Assembly (NCBI GenBank): GCA_003971905.1
Contig: RSEE01000188.1
Span: forward strand, 1-21,994
DNA length: 21,994 bases
Origin: Moniliella sp. 'wahieum'
Lineage: Eukaryota > Basidiomycota > Moniliellomycetes > Moniliellales > Moniliellaceae
Reading direction: 5' to 3'
Part shown: positions 1 to 9,908 of the stretch, in pieces
Layout of the letters: each line of letters opens with the position of its first letter
Position numbering within the stretch: position 1 is the stretch's first letter
The notes under the pieces: model-generated
What the model was told of the DNA's origin: nothing
The model's input: only the letters and a program-made list of their open reading frames with translations
Database searches by the model: none
Translations under genes and position numbers: made by a program

Positions 1-60
1 TTTTCAAACAAGGTGGGGGCCGATTTCAAATTGAAAATCACCAATTGATGCTGACAACAT
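1..60. repeat. 60-bp direct repeat, copy 1
   Basis: Bases 1-60 are identical to 420-479 (offset 419) and diverge from base 61. The copy touches the window edge, so the true repeat may extend further left. It contains an imperfect inverted repeat at 22-39 (GATTTCAA against TTGAAAATC) and is AT-richer than the G-rich DNA beside it. I do not recognise the family; a solo LTR end, a MITE-like end or a subtelomeric repeat are all possible. Confidence 0.9.
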
Positions 61-292
61 TATTCTAGGTGTTGGAAATGGGGGTCGCAAAACAAGTGGT
101 GGAGGAGTGGGTAGCAGTGGAGATGGCAGTGGGGCGGGAGTAAAGGTGGTAGTGGAGGTGGGAGTGGGGTGGAAGTGGGGTGGGAGGGCTGGCGTGTGCG
201 TTGGAGGCGGCGGCGGCGCGGTGGGGTGTGCAGTGACAGTGGCGGTGGCGGTGGCAGTGCTGGGTAAGTGATGCGAGCAGCAGCACCTTCTG
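61..292. other. G-rich low-complexity filler between the direct repeats
   Basis: About 230 bases made of irregular GTGG, GGAG and GGC runs on the + strand. Open frames here, on the - strand, give only Pro/Thr/His-rich peptides expected from such composition. No gene is supported. Confidence 0.7.
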
Positions 293-346
293 ATGGTCAG
301 AGCGTTGGTCAGCACGGTCAGCGGTCAGCCGGTCACCGGCCAGGGC
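293..346. repeat. Degenerate GGTCAG short tandem repeat
   Basis: GGTCA recurs at irregular 6-13 base spacing, mostly as GGTCAG, before grading into GGCC-rich sequence (GGCCAGGGCCTG and following). It lies between the two copies of the 60-bp repeat and may be part of the same repeat unit. Confidence 0.6.
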
Positions 347-419
347 CTGTCGGCCCGCCGGCCCGGCCCAGAGCTTGTACAATTTTCACCAACCGGGCTC
401 GCTGGTTTTCACCTAGTGG

Positions 420-479
420 TTTTCAAACAAGGTGGGGGCCGATTTCAAATTGAAAATCACCAATTGATGCTGACAACAT
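420..479. repeat. 60-bp direct repeat, copy 2
   Basis: Perfect second copy of bases 1-60. Here the left flank is visible: at about 381-419 the motif TTTTCACC occurs twice (AATTTTCACC and GGTTTTCACC), and an AACC/GGTT inverted pair surrounds GGGCTCGCT. These short repeats suggest that the element begins left of 420 and that copy 1 is cut by the window edge. Confidence 0.9.
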
Positions 480-1886
480 ATGTCTAGCCCTTCCACCACT
501 CTGCGTTGTGGCGCCTCTTCCGCTCCGTTCTGCACCACTGCGCCCCTGGGAGCCAGTGGCGACGGCCCATGGCGACGGCAGACAAAACGGACTCATCCCC
601 CGACTATGGGTTGAAAAGGCGGTGTGCGCATACAGCGGCGTAAGCACAAGGGGCGAGGCCGAACAGGAGCTGGAGGGAGCTGGGAGCGAGAGTATACACG
701 GGGGACGCATCGACGCGACGTGGTCTGTGCTGCGATTGGCTCAGACACTCGCCCAGTGCGGCGGGCGCTCCGCGCGGCTGCGAACGGGCCACGTGACACA
801 AATTGTGGCTGAGCAGCGCTGCGCCGCCACCGCTAACCCGCCCGCAGTTGTGCGGCACCACCACCATCACCACCTACACCCTTTTCTGCGGCCATCCCAT
901 CCCTGGCGCAGCCCATCCACTCCCTGTGGTTCCCTCCTTCTCGTGCGTGACTGCGTACCGAACGATTGCCGGCCGCCCATCCGACGTGCGGCCAGGGCAA
1001 GTCGACGCTGGTGTGGCTGGTGCCAGCGCGCATGAGGCCGTCTGAGATTTGCGAGTGATCGGACGTATGCACCGCTGCACGTGCATCTTCCCAAGGGCTG
1101 GTGTTGGTGGCTGCAGTTGCTTCCCAGCCGGATGCGGGTGAGGCGGCGAGGGCCGCAGCCTGAGGTTGATTGCTGTGCGTCGGGCCCTGCTGGATAACCA
1201 AGACGCCTCACTTCAAGGTGAGCCACGTTGGGGGAGGGAAGAGCACACCAGCATAGTCTGGGCGCTCTATGTTCAAGAGGAGATGCCCGCATCCACCAGT
1301 CCGAGGGGAAGCGATCACACTAAGAAAGTGTGCAATATGTGCACCATTGCTCCCGTTTCCTGACCAAATGTGCCACCATTCAGATCTCCTCGTGCGTCTT
1401 GGGCCGTCGTGTTTGCGATGCCAGCAATGCCGTTTTCTTGTACCCCCTCAATTACCGCGCCACGGCGGAGGATTGTAGTGGTCCAAAATTGAGGTCTTCA
1501 GCTAATGAGTTCGTTTGGGTTGTGTACTAATAGCAGGGAACGCGGTGGGCGATGGGTGCTGTTTGCTCGAGCAATTTCGCTTCCATCCGTGAGCCGAAGG
1601 AACGAGGGTCAGTTCGCTACATATGCCTATCGTGTCATCTGCCAGTGTACATAGTGTGGCACTATCGTTGGCAGGGAAAAGCAAAGAGAGATGACGCAAG
1701 CGAGATCATCATTTTGGTATGCACTGGAACATAGGAGGATGGAGACATGCTCTGCAGAGATGATGTGCGTCTGTTTGTCCATCATTCTTGCCGCCGCTGA
1801 CAGTTTTGCTAGCACAACACCCGCCCCCCCAAAAGCCATATATGTCCAAGATCCTAGCCGCCATGTGCGGTTGAATACGTCCCAGG
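480..1886. other. No supported gene
   Basis: The open frames here (longest at 508-1035 on +) give Arg/His/Pro-rich peptides with no recognisable domain or start context. The right-hand part, from about 1300, is less GC-rich. On the - strand, 1627-1911 may hold the frame-shifted end of the HMG-box gene described next. Nothing else is seen. Confidence 0.6.
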
Positions 1887-2855
1887 TTACTTTTTGTTCT
1901 TTAACACCCAGCGTCGTTCCAGCTCCTGGCACCGCTTGGCCGCGGACCAGTCTGGGTACTGGTTACAAATCTGGGGGATCTCCGTTTTGGCAAACAGATT
2001 AAAGGGGCGTTTGAATACGCTGACGGGACCGACAGTCTTGCTTTTCTTCCAAACCCGATCCACCTTCTTCATCGTAGTTTCCATGGACCACTCTGGATTC
2101 TCTCGAAACAATACAGGAAATAGGATCGCAACCATATCGCGATACTCCCGAACAGCATAGGGCTTCTGCTTAACCGCGCCCAAGTTCTTCCATTGCATCA
2201 GGATATGCTTTCTCCTCTGCGAGGGAAGCAACTCAATCAAGGGCTGGTCCGGGTGTTCGCTTTCCTTCTGCTCTTGGCGAATCAGCATGGCTTTCTCCTG
2301 CTCTTCTTCAAACAAGATGAACCCAGGTTCGTTCGCCGTCACTTGATCCTCCCACATGGCCCGCTTGTACCTGCCACCGTCGCGCTCCTTCTGCCATCAC
2401 GGCGCACTTGCCGGGGAATCTGCCATGGAGTTTGCTTTCTCGCATTACATCGGGCGTAATCAGCTGGGTATTGTTGGTAGTGTAGATGCTCCGCGCCGGT
2501 GTACACTTCTTCTTCCTCTTGGCTTGTTTCTTCTTCTGAGTGGGCAGCGGAGCGGATGCAGGTGCAGGGCGGAAGCTGGAGTAGAGGCCGGAGTGGAGGC
2601 TAGAGCGGAGGCAAGGACCGGGTCAGGAGCGGAGACAGGAGCTGGTCGCGTCCTGGCGCGGTGGGCCGTCGGCGGAGTGAAGGGCTTGATCGGAAAGATC
2701 CCTACGCGGAGGACCTTGCGTCCGCCGCGCCGACCCTGCAGTGGTTGTGCAGCCGTGTGGAGCGCGTGGAGGCAAATGAGGGGTGCGGTGGCGGAGAGAA
2801 GGGTCCGAGGGCGCACGAGCGGTAAGGCGGCCCGCAGCGCCAGGACGAGGACCAT
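1887..2855 (-). CDS. HMG-box protein, probably mitochondrial (Abf2/mtTFA-like); frame broken
   Basis: HMG boxes bind and bend DNA; in fungal mitochondria such proteins package mtDNA. From ATG 2855 the first segment (MVLVLALRAALPLVRPR) is basic, hydrophobic and free of acidic residues, like a mitochondrial presequence. A Lys-rich stretch (QKKKQAKRKKK) near 2510-2540 lies in a second frame. HMG box 1 spans about 2130-2380: EPGFILFEEEQ, then QRRKHILMQWKNLG and KPYAVREYRDM. HMG box 2 starts near 2025 with VFKRPFNLFAKTEIP and reaches ELERRWVLKNKK before a stop at 1887. Its third helix seems to continue in another frame (KEQKVTWDVFNRTW, about 1870-1911), so the stop may be a frame slip. At least two more slips lie between 2380 and 2520, although a small intron there (GTAATG...GCAG) cannot be excluded. 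The HMG assignment is fairly firm; the mitochondrial location is inferred. Confidence 0.72.
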
Positions 2856-3989
2856 GGTGTGCCGAGGGATAGTATGGGCTGGGCAGGAGGATGCGGGTGG
2901 AAGGGAGGAAAGGAGGGCAGAGGGGAAGACGTGTCGGTATATATACAGCGTCCAAGTGAAGGGTGCATATGGGAGGAGCGTGAGAGGGCGTCGGAAGAGA
3001 AGGAGAAAAGGCACCGGCGCAGTGTAAAACACAAGGACGGCGAAACGGCCTGTGGAACAGATGCGTCGGCACTGGAGCGCAGTAGGAGAAGGCCACTCCT
3101 CTGCTCCCTCGTCTCGTGCGGCGCTCGGAAGCTCCGCACCCTCTGAACGTCCCAGCCAACTCAGTGCGAGAGTCTCTCGTGCCTTTCACCCAGTCCTCGA
3201 GCCGATCGGCGCTGGCTCCTATACTACTTACTAGAATCCGGCCCAGCTTGAGTCCTCGCCAGAACAAAATCATCTCGCGAGTGGAGACCCGCTGTGGCCT
3301 TCCCCGTTGCTCTCGCCCCCCGACATGGCGGATGAGGCGGACACAATGGCCAGGATGGCATGGTGCCAAAGGGACGAAGAGGGACCGATGTCCACAACGA
3401 ACACCAGTCGGTACAATGAAAGGGAGGAGACAGGGCAACTGAGTAATGATATGCGCCCACACTGAGCGATGACGCGAACGATCTGCTGCACAGTATATAT
3501 TAGTACCACCGCATATGAGTACTGCGAGGATCATGCATCTCTTCGAGTGGTTACGGACACATCCAATCGCTGGAGCATACCACTCTGCAGCCAGGGACTC
3601 CACGGGTCCACAGTGCTTCAAATGGCAGATGAAGACGGAAGAGTGAGGCCAAGATGTACATCATGATCTCCTTTCAATGTCTCCTCTCGATCATATTCCT
3701 TCTGTCGCCGGTATACTCGCCCCCCAAACGCACATGGATTGCAGCGGGGCGAGGGCAAAAGCCTGTCCGATCCGACTGGGCGTCTGCCATTCCTACTACA
3801 GACTTGGCCCAGCCACCCCAACCTTCCAACACGCAGATGATGAGCAAACAATATGCATATGAGTGTGGTCCACCAGTGCCACTGGCGCCTGTGAGCACAA
3901 GTAGACTTTTTGAGAGGGGGCCAGTGCGGGCCCCCAAGGCATCGGGGGAGGGGAGACAAACGAGGGACGAGGGTAGCACCAGGCACGTA
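2856..3989. other. Intergenic region upstream of the HMG-box gene and downstream of the PPR gene
   Basis: Apart from the TATA box at 2938, nothing is well supported. A long open frame on the - strand (2623-3621) gives Arg/Cys/Pro-rich sequence without a domain and overlaps the HMG gene. On + at 3654 an ATG opens a hydrophobic, signal-peptide-like start (MYIMISFQCLLSIIFLLSP), but the following sequence is featureless and runs antisense into the PPR gene. Confidence 0.5.
2938..2945 (-). promoter_or_regulatory. TATA box of the HMG-box gene
   Basis: The perfect octamer TATATATA lies 83 bases upstream of the proposed ATG at 2855, in a GC-rich region where such a run stands out. The spacing suits a fungal TATA element with a short leader, and it supports 2855 as the start. 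Confidence 0.55.
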
Positions 3990-6900
3990 CTATACCGAGT
4001 CGTCGTTTGCAGGCGGCACCGCCATCCCGAAGGGCCACGGCCGCCGAGGTATCTTGCAGGCGAGCGAGGGGCAGGGCCATGTTCATGTCCTTGCCGAGAA
4101 GAGCGAATGGTTGTGGAGTGCGGCCAAGCCAATGTCTCGTACTCGCGAAGAAGGGTGCGCACCTGCTTCACCACCATGCGAGGGAAGGCGTGGCACTCCA
4201 TCCGGTCCAGCAGCCACTGCCGGCGTCGAGGTGGCCGGCAACGAGCTCGACTTGGATCATGACAAGGTACGTCGACGTGTCGCGGGCGGTGGAGTGCCAT
4301 GGGTTGAGCGTGGCCGCCGCTGGTGGCGGCGATCGTGGCGGAGCGGGGCGGGGGAGGTGGAGGTGGAAATGGGATGGCAGTGGGCATGGGAGGGAGGGGG
4401 GCAGTGCGGGAGGGGACACGCATCGGCAGGAGGCGGGGAGGCGGCACGATCCACCTCCGGCGGCATGATGTCGGCGTAGGACGAGGGCATGGGGTGGGCG
4501 GCCTTCATGGCGCCAGTCGGTCGTGCGGGACGGCTTGGACGTCGTGCGGTCGACCTTGTCGCGCATCGAGGCAAACACCTTGCGCGCCTCGGCCACGCCT
4601 GCTCGCCGTCGACGCCATACGCACGCAGGACCACGTTGGCGTGGTACGGCGTCAACTCCACCCCTCGGCCGCGAGGCGCTGCGTAAAGTCATACAGCACA
4701 TCCAGCTTCTTGTGGTGGGCGTACACCTCCATCATCGCCTGGTGGCACAGCGCGTCGGGCAGCGACGCCGCAAAGCGCGTGCCCGACACCTGGGTGATCG
4801 AGTCGTAGATGCCCTGCGCCTGTGTCGATGTTGTTGGTGTGGATGCCGTACGCGGTGATGAGCGTGGCCAAGTGCATGGCCTCGATCGCGTTGGCGTCGC
4901 GAATCTGGTCAAAACGTCTCGAGCAGCTTCGTTTCGTCCACCGGTTCGATCGACCATACGCGTCCAGCAGCAGCTTCCATGTGTAGCCCGCGAAGACGAG
5001 GTGGTAGGACCGCATCTGCTCAACGTACTGCAGCACCAAGTCGCGCCTGCCGTTGCGGACAAAGCAGCTGAGCAACGTGTTGTAGGGCGCCGTCGTGGGC
5101 CGGAAGTGGTCCATCTCGCGCAGCCGTTCGAAGAAGAAACAGGCGCGGGGGATGTTGTTGCGGCGGGCAAAGACGGTGATCAGGGCGTGGTAAGTGGCCT
5201 TGGAAGGCGGATGCGGTAGTCCCGCATCAGCTTGTAGTAGTCCAGCGTCTCTTTGCCCCGGCGCGCGCGGCCAGGTGGGGTGATGATGGCGTTGAAGAGA
5301 TCGACGGTGGGCGGGACGCCGAGGCGGATCGCCTCGCTAAACAGCTCCCTCGCCACCACCACCTCATCCGGCAAGGCTGGCTCCCGCTGATCATGGCGCT
5401 GTACGCCTGCTCCGAAGGCAGCTGTCCTGCGTCGAGGAGGCGTTGGCGGTGCGCGTTGGCCATCTGGATCCGGCCCATGTTCGACAGGCACAGATCACCG
5501 CATTCTCCAGGCGGACCCAGGCGTGGATGATGTGGGCAACCGAGTCGGTCATGTTGCGCGTGACGTACAAGCCGAGGAGGTAGAGTTTCTTGACGTTCTC
5601 CATCTCGTACCGCGCGCCGCACACCTGGATCAGCGCCGTGACGTACGACGGCGTGGGGTACCTGCCGTGCCACGCCGAGGCGCGGCGGAACTGGTCCCAG
5701 ACGCGCTCCATGCGGAACTCGAGCGACTCGAGCTGAACGTCTCGTGCGCCGCCGCGCTCACCTTGGCGCTGATCTCCACCACGCGCGACAGGCGCATGGG
5801 CAGCTTGTGCGCGATGGTTTCCAGTGTCTGCGCGTCGGTGCCGAGCGAGGCACGCGCCCTCTGCGAGATGACCGGCAGCCGCATGTTGGGTAACGAGACG
5901 GGCGGAGCAGGAGGCTCCCCAAACAGGGGCGCCTCCCATGGCATGGTATACACCGCGCGGAAGTAGTAGGGGTTCATCTTCTCGAGCAGGGGAACCACCA
6001 CCTCCTCCGAGTAGCGTGTCAGCAGCATGGCAAAGGCGGCGCCCATGGGGACGAACGATGTAGGGCGCGGGGGCTGTTCGCACCACGTCGGCGCTCTCCG
6101 TGGTCCGGTCGTCGGTCGTCTGTTCTTCGTCTTGTTCTTCGTCTTGTACTTGGCCTTGTACATGTCCTTGGGCTTGGACTTGGGGCGCGGGAGCATGAGG
6201 GGCAGCAGGCGCTCATAGTCGTCGGCCAGCATCCCGGGGCCGCGAGACGTCAGGCGGGCCAGATCGGGGTCAAAGCCTGCTCTTCATGGGCAAACGCACG
6301 GAGGAGCGTTGTCCATTCGTCGGCGGAGAAAAGGCAGGAGGAGGAGAGCGTCGCGCTGGTGCTGAGGGACTTGGCGGTAGACCGCAGCGAGGCGAGGGGA
6401 CCAGATGTCGGCATAGGCCACGCCGCTGTTGCGGTCCGCCCGCAGCAGCAGCGACGGGTAGGTGCGCAGGAGCGGCGTGAAGGTGGTCACGGCCGCGCGG
6501 AGGAGCGTCGCGGGCGCCAACTTGGGCTGGCCGGCCGGTGGCGCATCGTCAGGCCGATCAGCTGGCACATGCGCCTGGCCACCGCGGCGGTCTTGCGTCG
6601 CAGGGTGGCCATCTTGAGCCGGTACTCGTTCGGCGAGCCGCCGAGGACCGTGTCGACGCACGCCGTCGTCCAGCGCAGCACATGCGCCAAGAGCAACGCC
6701 GCGTCGGCCGCGCGGCGCAGGCGGATGCAGTTGTCGGCGAGGAAGAGCAGGTGGGCGCTAAACTGGTCGTCTGGGGCAGGGGCAAGGCGTAGCCCTGCGC
6801 GACGCCCGAGGAGAAGGCCGTGTGGACCAAGGACAAGAGCGCCGCCAGCTGCGCGCGATCCATCTTGGCCACCACCTGCGGCGACACGATTTTCTCAAAC

Positions 6901-8969
6901 AAGTCCAAGTGGATGAACGTGTGGCGCAGACGCGCTTGCTTCATGTGGCTCGCCATGGCCCTGAGCAGATGCGCGTACAGTCCGTTTCTTGCCCTCCTCC
7001 CACAGCGCCGCATCCGCCTTGCCCAACGCCGAGTCCACGTGCAGGTTGGTCAAGGAGAGCAGAAGCTCAAAGGATGGGATGGCGACTCTGTTGTGAGTAC
7101 TAAGCAAGGTCGTGTACCACGCGGTCGCAGCGGCAACCCCTGGTTGGCAGCGAGACAGACGAGCATGATGGTCACCGTGTCGCGCATGGGCGGAGGAATG
7201 TTGGACGCCGGTACGGGAAACCGCCTTGGAAGGTATTTGGTTGGCCATGCGATCAAACACACGAAGCGCACCTCTGTCTGTCCCAAGAGGAAGTGAGCAT
7301 GGATCATGCCGTTCCAGGCGAGTGCGAGAGGCTGGACGTTCTCCCACCGACGAAAGTGGCCATCGGACGTGTCGAAAAAGGGCGTTTCGAACCGGAACTT
7401 GGCTCGGTCGAGTCTGGCGACGTGCCAATGAACCAATGGTGCACCGCAGCGTCAAACACACCCTGCAACCTCTGCAGCGCCGCAACCTTCCATGCCGTGT
7501 CGGCGTCGGGGGGGGGACCAGCATAGTTCGAAAAGGGTTCGTGCCAGTCCACGTTGAGTTCGAGAGGCTGCAGCAACTTGCGGCCCACAAGCGAGGGAGA
7601 AGAAAGACGAACGTCATGGGGGTAATGGAGTCTTGTGGCAACGCGGGTGTCTTGCATCAGGTCCAACAGCTCCATCCCGGCACGGGCGTCGGATCGAGCG
7701 GCTGTGACTTCCAGCAGAGCTACATACGGCCGCGCCCGCAAAGGACGGAGGCAAGGGACCGTATTGAGGGCGTAGAGGAGAGCAATGGCAAAGTCAAAGT
7801 TGGACACTCCTTGGGAAACCACCTGGATGCCAGAAAGGTCGCGTTGCGTTGGTGCCGCCTGTTCTGCTCAGCCGAGTGGGACTCGGTAGGGCTGGAGGGG
7901 TCGTCGAGGGCCTCTGTTGCGCCCCACGTATCTTGCTCGGGGCGGAGAGAAAGAGCTGTTGCAAGACGGCGAGACGGTCTCCCTAGGGAAGAGGGAGAAA
8001 AAGTCGAGAATATGGGCAATGAACTGATTGTCAATCGGGCCATACGGGGGCGGTGGTACGAATCCAATCGAGGATCTCGCGCTTGCGCACCGTCGCAGGC
8101 GTGCAGTCGAGGCGTGTCGGACAGCAAGGAGAAGGGCAGTGATGCGGGCGTTGAAACTGGCGGGCCGTTGGGAAACCGGCACGGTACACGCCTTTTCATA
8201 CAGTTCCCGGGCCTTGATCAAAGGCCCGTCGCCCGGTGCTTGGCCGGCTGTCGCAACTCGGCCCACAAGTCGTGCAGTTGAGTGGTGATGGAAACGATCG
8301 TATCCTGGTTCGAGGCCGTCAGCAGCGATCGGTTCGCTCGCATCTGCCACGAGGGCGGCGACTGGGTGGTAGAGTCGACAAGGGAACGGGCGATGCGCTG
8401 GGCCAGTGCCATGGTCGCCTCCTTGTTGATCTGGCGAAGCGGACGCTTGACAGGCCAAGGAGGTGCAACGTCATCCGGCGTCTCCGCGGGTACAAAGCGC
8501 ATTGTCGTCTGCTCCGACTCGGGGGGCGCCGTCCCTCCGCCAAACCACGGGGCGTGCCCATGGGCTCGCGTGCACCAAGCGGTGGCTCTACCGGAGCCAG
8601 GGAAGCGTAGCCGCGGGATGCGATGCGCCCTGTCCGCTAGATGGCGGGGGAAGGGGGCGCGTGTGCGTGTGCGAGTGCGATTGTGGGTGTGGGTGCGGAG
8701 CGGGAGAGATGACAGACGGGCCGGAGCAGGGCTGAGGAGGCAAGGGAAGGAGGAGGAAGCCGAAGCAGAAGCGCGAGGGAGGTGCGCCAGTGGACTGCCA
8801 TGCGCCGCGGCGCACCTCCGTCCAGAGCCGGCGGCGGAGGAACACAGGTGGTGGAGGCATCGCTGGACGTGGGCATGGGAGGGACGGAGCAAAAGGCGTG
8901 TCGCAGGTGCCTGCTGTAGCGTTCGCGTCGTGGCGGCACGCGCATCATGGGGGGCATGGCCGAGAGCAC
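3990..8969 (-). CDS. Very large pentatricopeptide-repeat (PPR) protein, probably mitochondrial; many frame slips
   Basis: PPR proteins bind organellar RNA with tandem 35-residue helical hairpins and control mRNA stability or translation. Coding sequence is continuous in sense but moves between the three - frames. An Arg-rich, acid-poor start (MLSAMPPMMRVPPRRERYSRH, 8969) suits a mitochondrial presequence; 9111 is an alternative. Helical pairs appear at about 8205 (IKARELYEKACTVP), 6950-6830 (LRHTFIHLDLFEKIV), 5640-5560 (SYVTALIQVCGARYEME), 5425 (PSEQAYSAMIS), 5360-5290 (ARELFSEAIRLGVPPTVDLF), 5100-5010 (APYNTLLSCFVRNGRRD), 4870-4690 (YDSITQVSG to VYAHHKKLDVLYDF), and 4270-4110 (DTSTYLVMIQ, then QWLLDRMECHAFPRM). 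A Pro-rich insert lies near 4300-4480 and a Lys-rich linker (KSKPKDMYKAKYKTKNKTKN) near 6130-6190. The best end is PPANDDSV plus TAG at 3990. The span implies about 1,600 residues. No single repeat fits a perfect PPR consensus, so family membership rests on the overall pattern. Two adjacent genes are possible but I see no internal end. Confidence 0.68.
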
Positions 8970-9908
8970 GTGGGGGGGCCGGGACGCGACGCGGAGACGG
9001 ACGGAGACGATGGAGGCGCGGCGCGCGGTCGTCCGGCAGGGCTAATGGGTCGGAGGGCAGCGTCTGTGCCATCGGGCGTTGGGGCAGGCGCAGCTGGCAA
9101 GGCAAAGGCAAACAGGCGCGGTGAGCAACGAGGAAGACAAAGGGGAGGGGGTGCGGACACGGGACCTACTTGGATGCTGGCGGGACAGGCGGCGGTGGAG
9201 GCAGCGGTGGAGGTGCGCGCGACAGCACCCGCGACGGTGGCGACGGTGGCGACGGTGCTAGGCGCGCGGCCGCGGGCGGCCTGTGGTGTGGCATGAGCGC
9301 CGGCGGGGGCAAGGCGTGCGAGGTGGAGGGAGACGCAGGAAGGAAGGGGCATGGCGGGCTCCTTCGTTGCTACGTCGGGCGCGCGATGGGCACGTGTGGG
9401 GGCGGGAGGAGGGCGGCAGCAGTCGTGGTGACAGTGACGGTGGTGACGATGGTGGTGGTGGTGATGGTGGTGGTGACGATGGCGATGGCGGTGACGATGG
9501 GGCGAAGAGGCCGGCGGACACACTAACCGCCAGGAAGCGACCTGTTGGCTCGTCGCTGCTTGCTTTTTCTTGTGGCCGGCGGCTGGGAAATCTGCTTACG
9601 TGGATCAGCGGTGCCGGCCGGGTGGAGTAAAGTAAATTAGTCAGCTGCTCCGCCCGCTCTCTGGCAGCTGCCAGACCTCCTAACGCGTATTTGTTGGCCT
9701 ACATCCGCGCCAATCCAGTCCCATCGATCCGCGTGGATCCTACCTACTCTGCATCCGCCGCACCGTCCAAGGGAAGAGAAACGTCAAAATATCGTCGATT
9801 GGCGCACCACATGCATCCCATCCATGTCTCCTGCCGGGGGGGAGGAGGGGTTAAGCAAAGCGCGAAGAAAAGAGCAGCGGAGGGGGCGCCGACAGACCCA
9901 AGATACAC
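8970..9908. other. Low-complexity spacer between the PPR and GMC genes
   Basis: Both neighbours are read leftwards, so this is 3' flank of the GMC gene plus the PPR promoter. It is dominated by GGC/GTG/GCG runs, including a GTG/GAT microsatellite. An open frame continues through to 9111 on -, and the PPR leader may begin there. No independent gene is supported. Confidence 0.6.
9418..9500. repeat. GTG/GAT/GAC trinucleotide repeat
   Basis: Runs of GTGGTG, GACGGT and GATGGT make an imperfect trinucleotide array of about 80 bases. It reads as His/Ser/Pro-type low complexity on the - strand. It lies outside any supported gene. Confidence 0.8.

Noticed and set aside
508..1035. 175-codon + strand ORF with a six-His run
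   Set aside because: The composition follows local GC and ACC repeats; no motif, and the His run comes from a CACCAC microsatellite.
2623..3621. 332-codon open frame on the - strand
   Set aside because: It overlaps the better-supported HMG-box gene and its TATA box, and the product is featureless.
3654..4262. + strand ORF opening with a signal-peptide-like segment
   Set aside because: Only the first 22 residues look natural; the rest is antisense to the PPR gene and Arg/Pro-rich.
8282..9124. 280-codon + strand ORF
   Set aside because: It is antisense to the PPR gene start and made of Arg/Gly/Ala runs typical of the complement of Pro/Ala-rich coding sequence.
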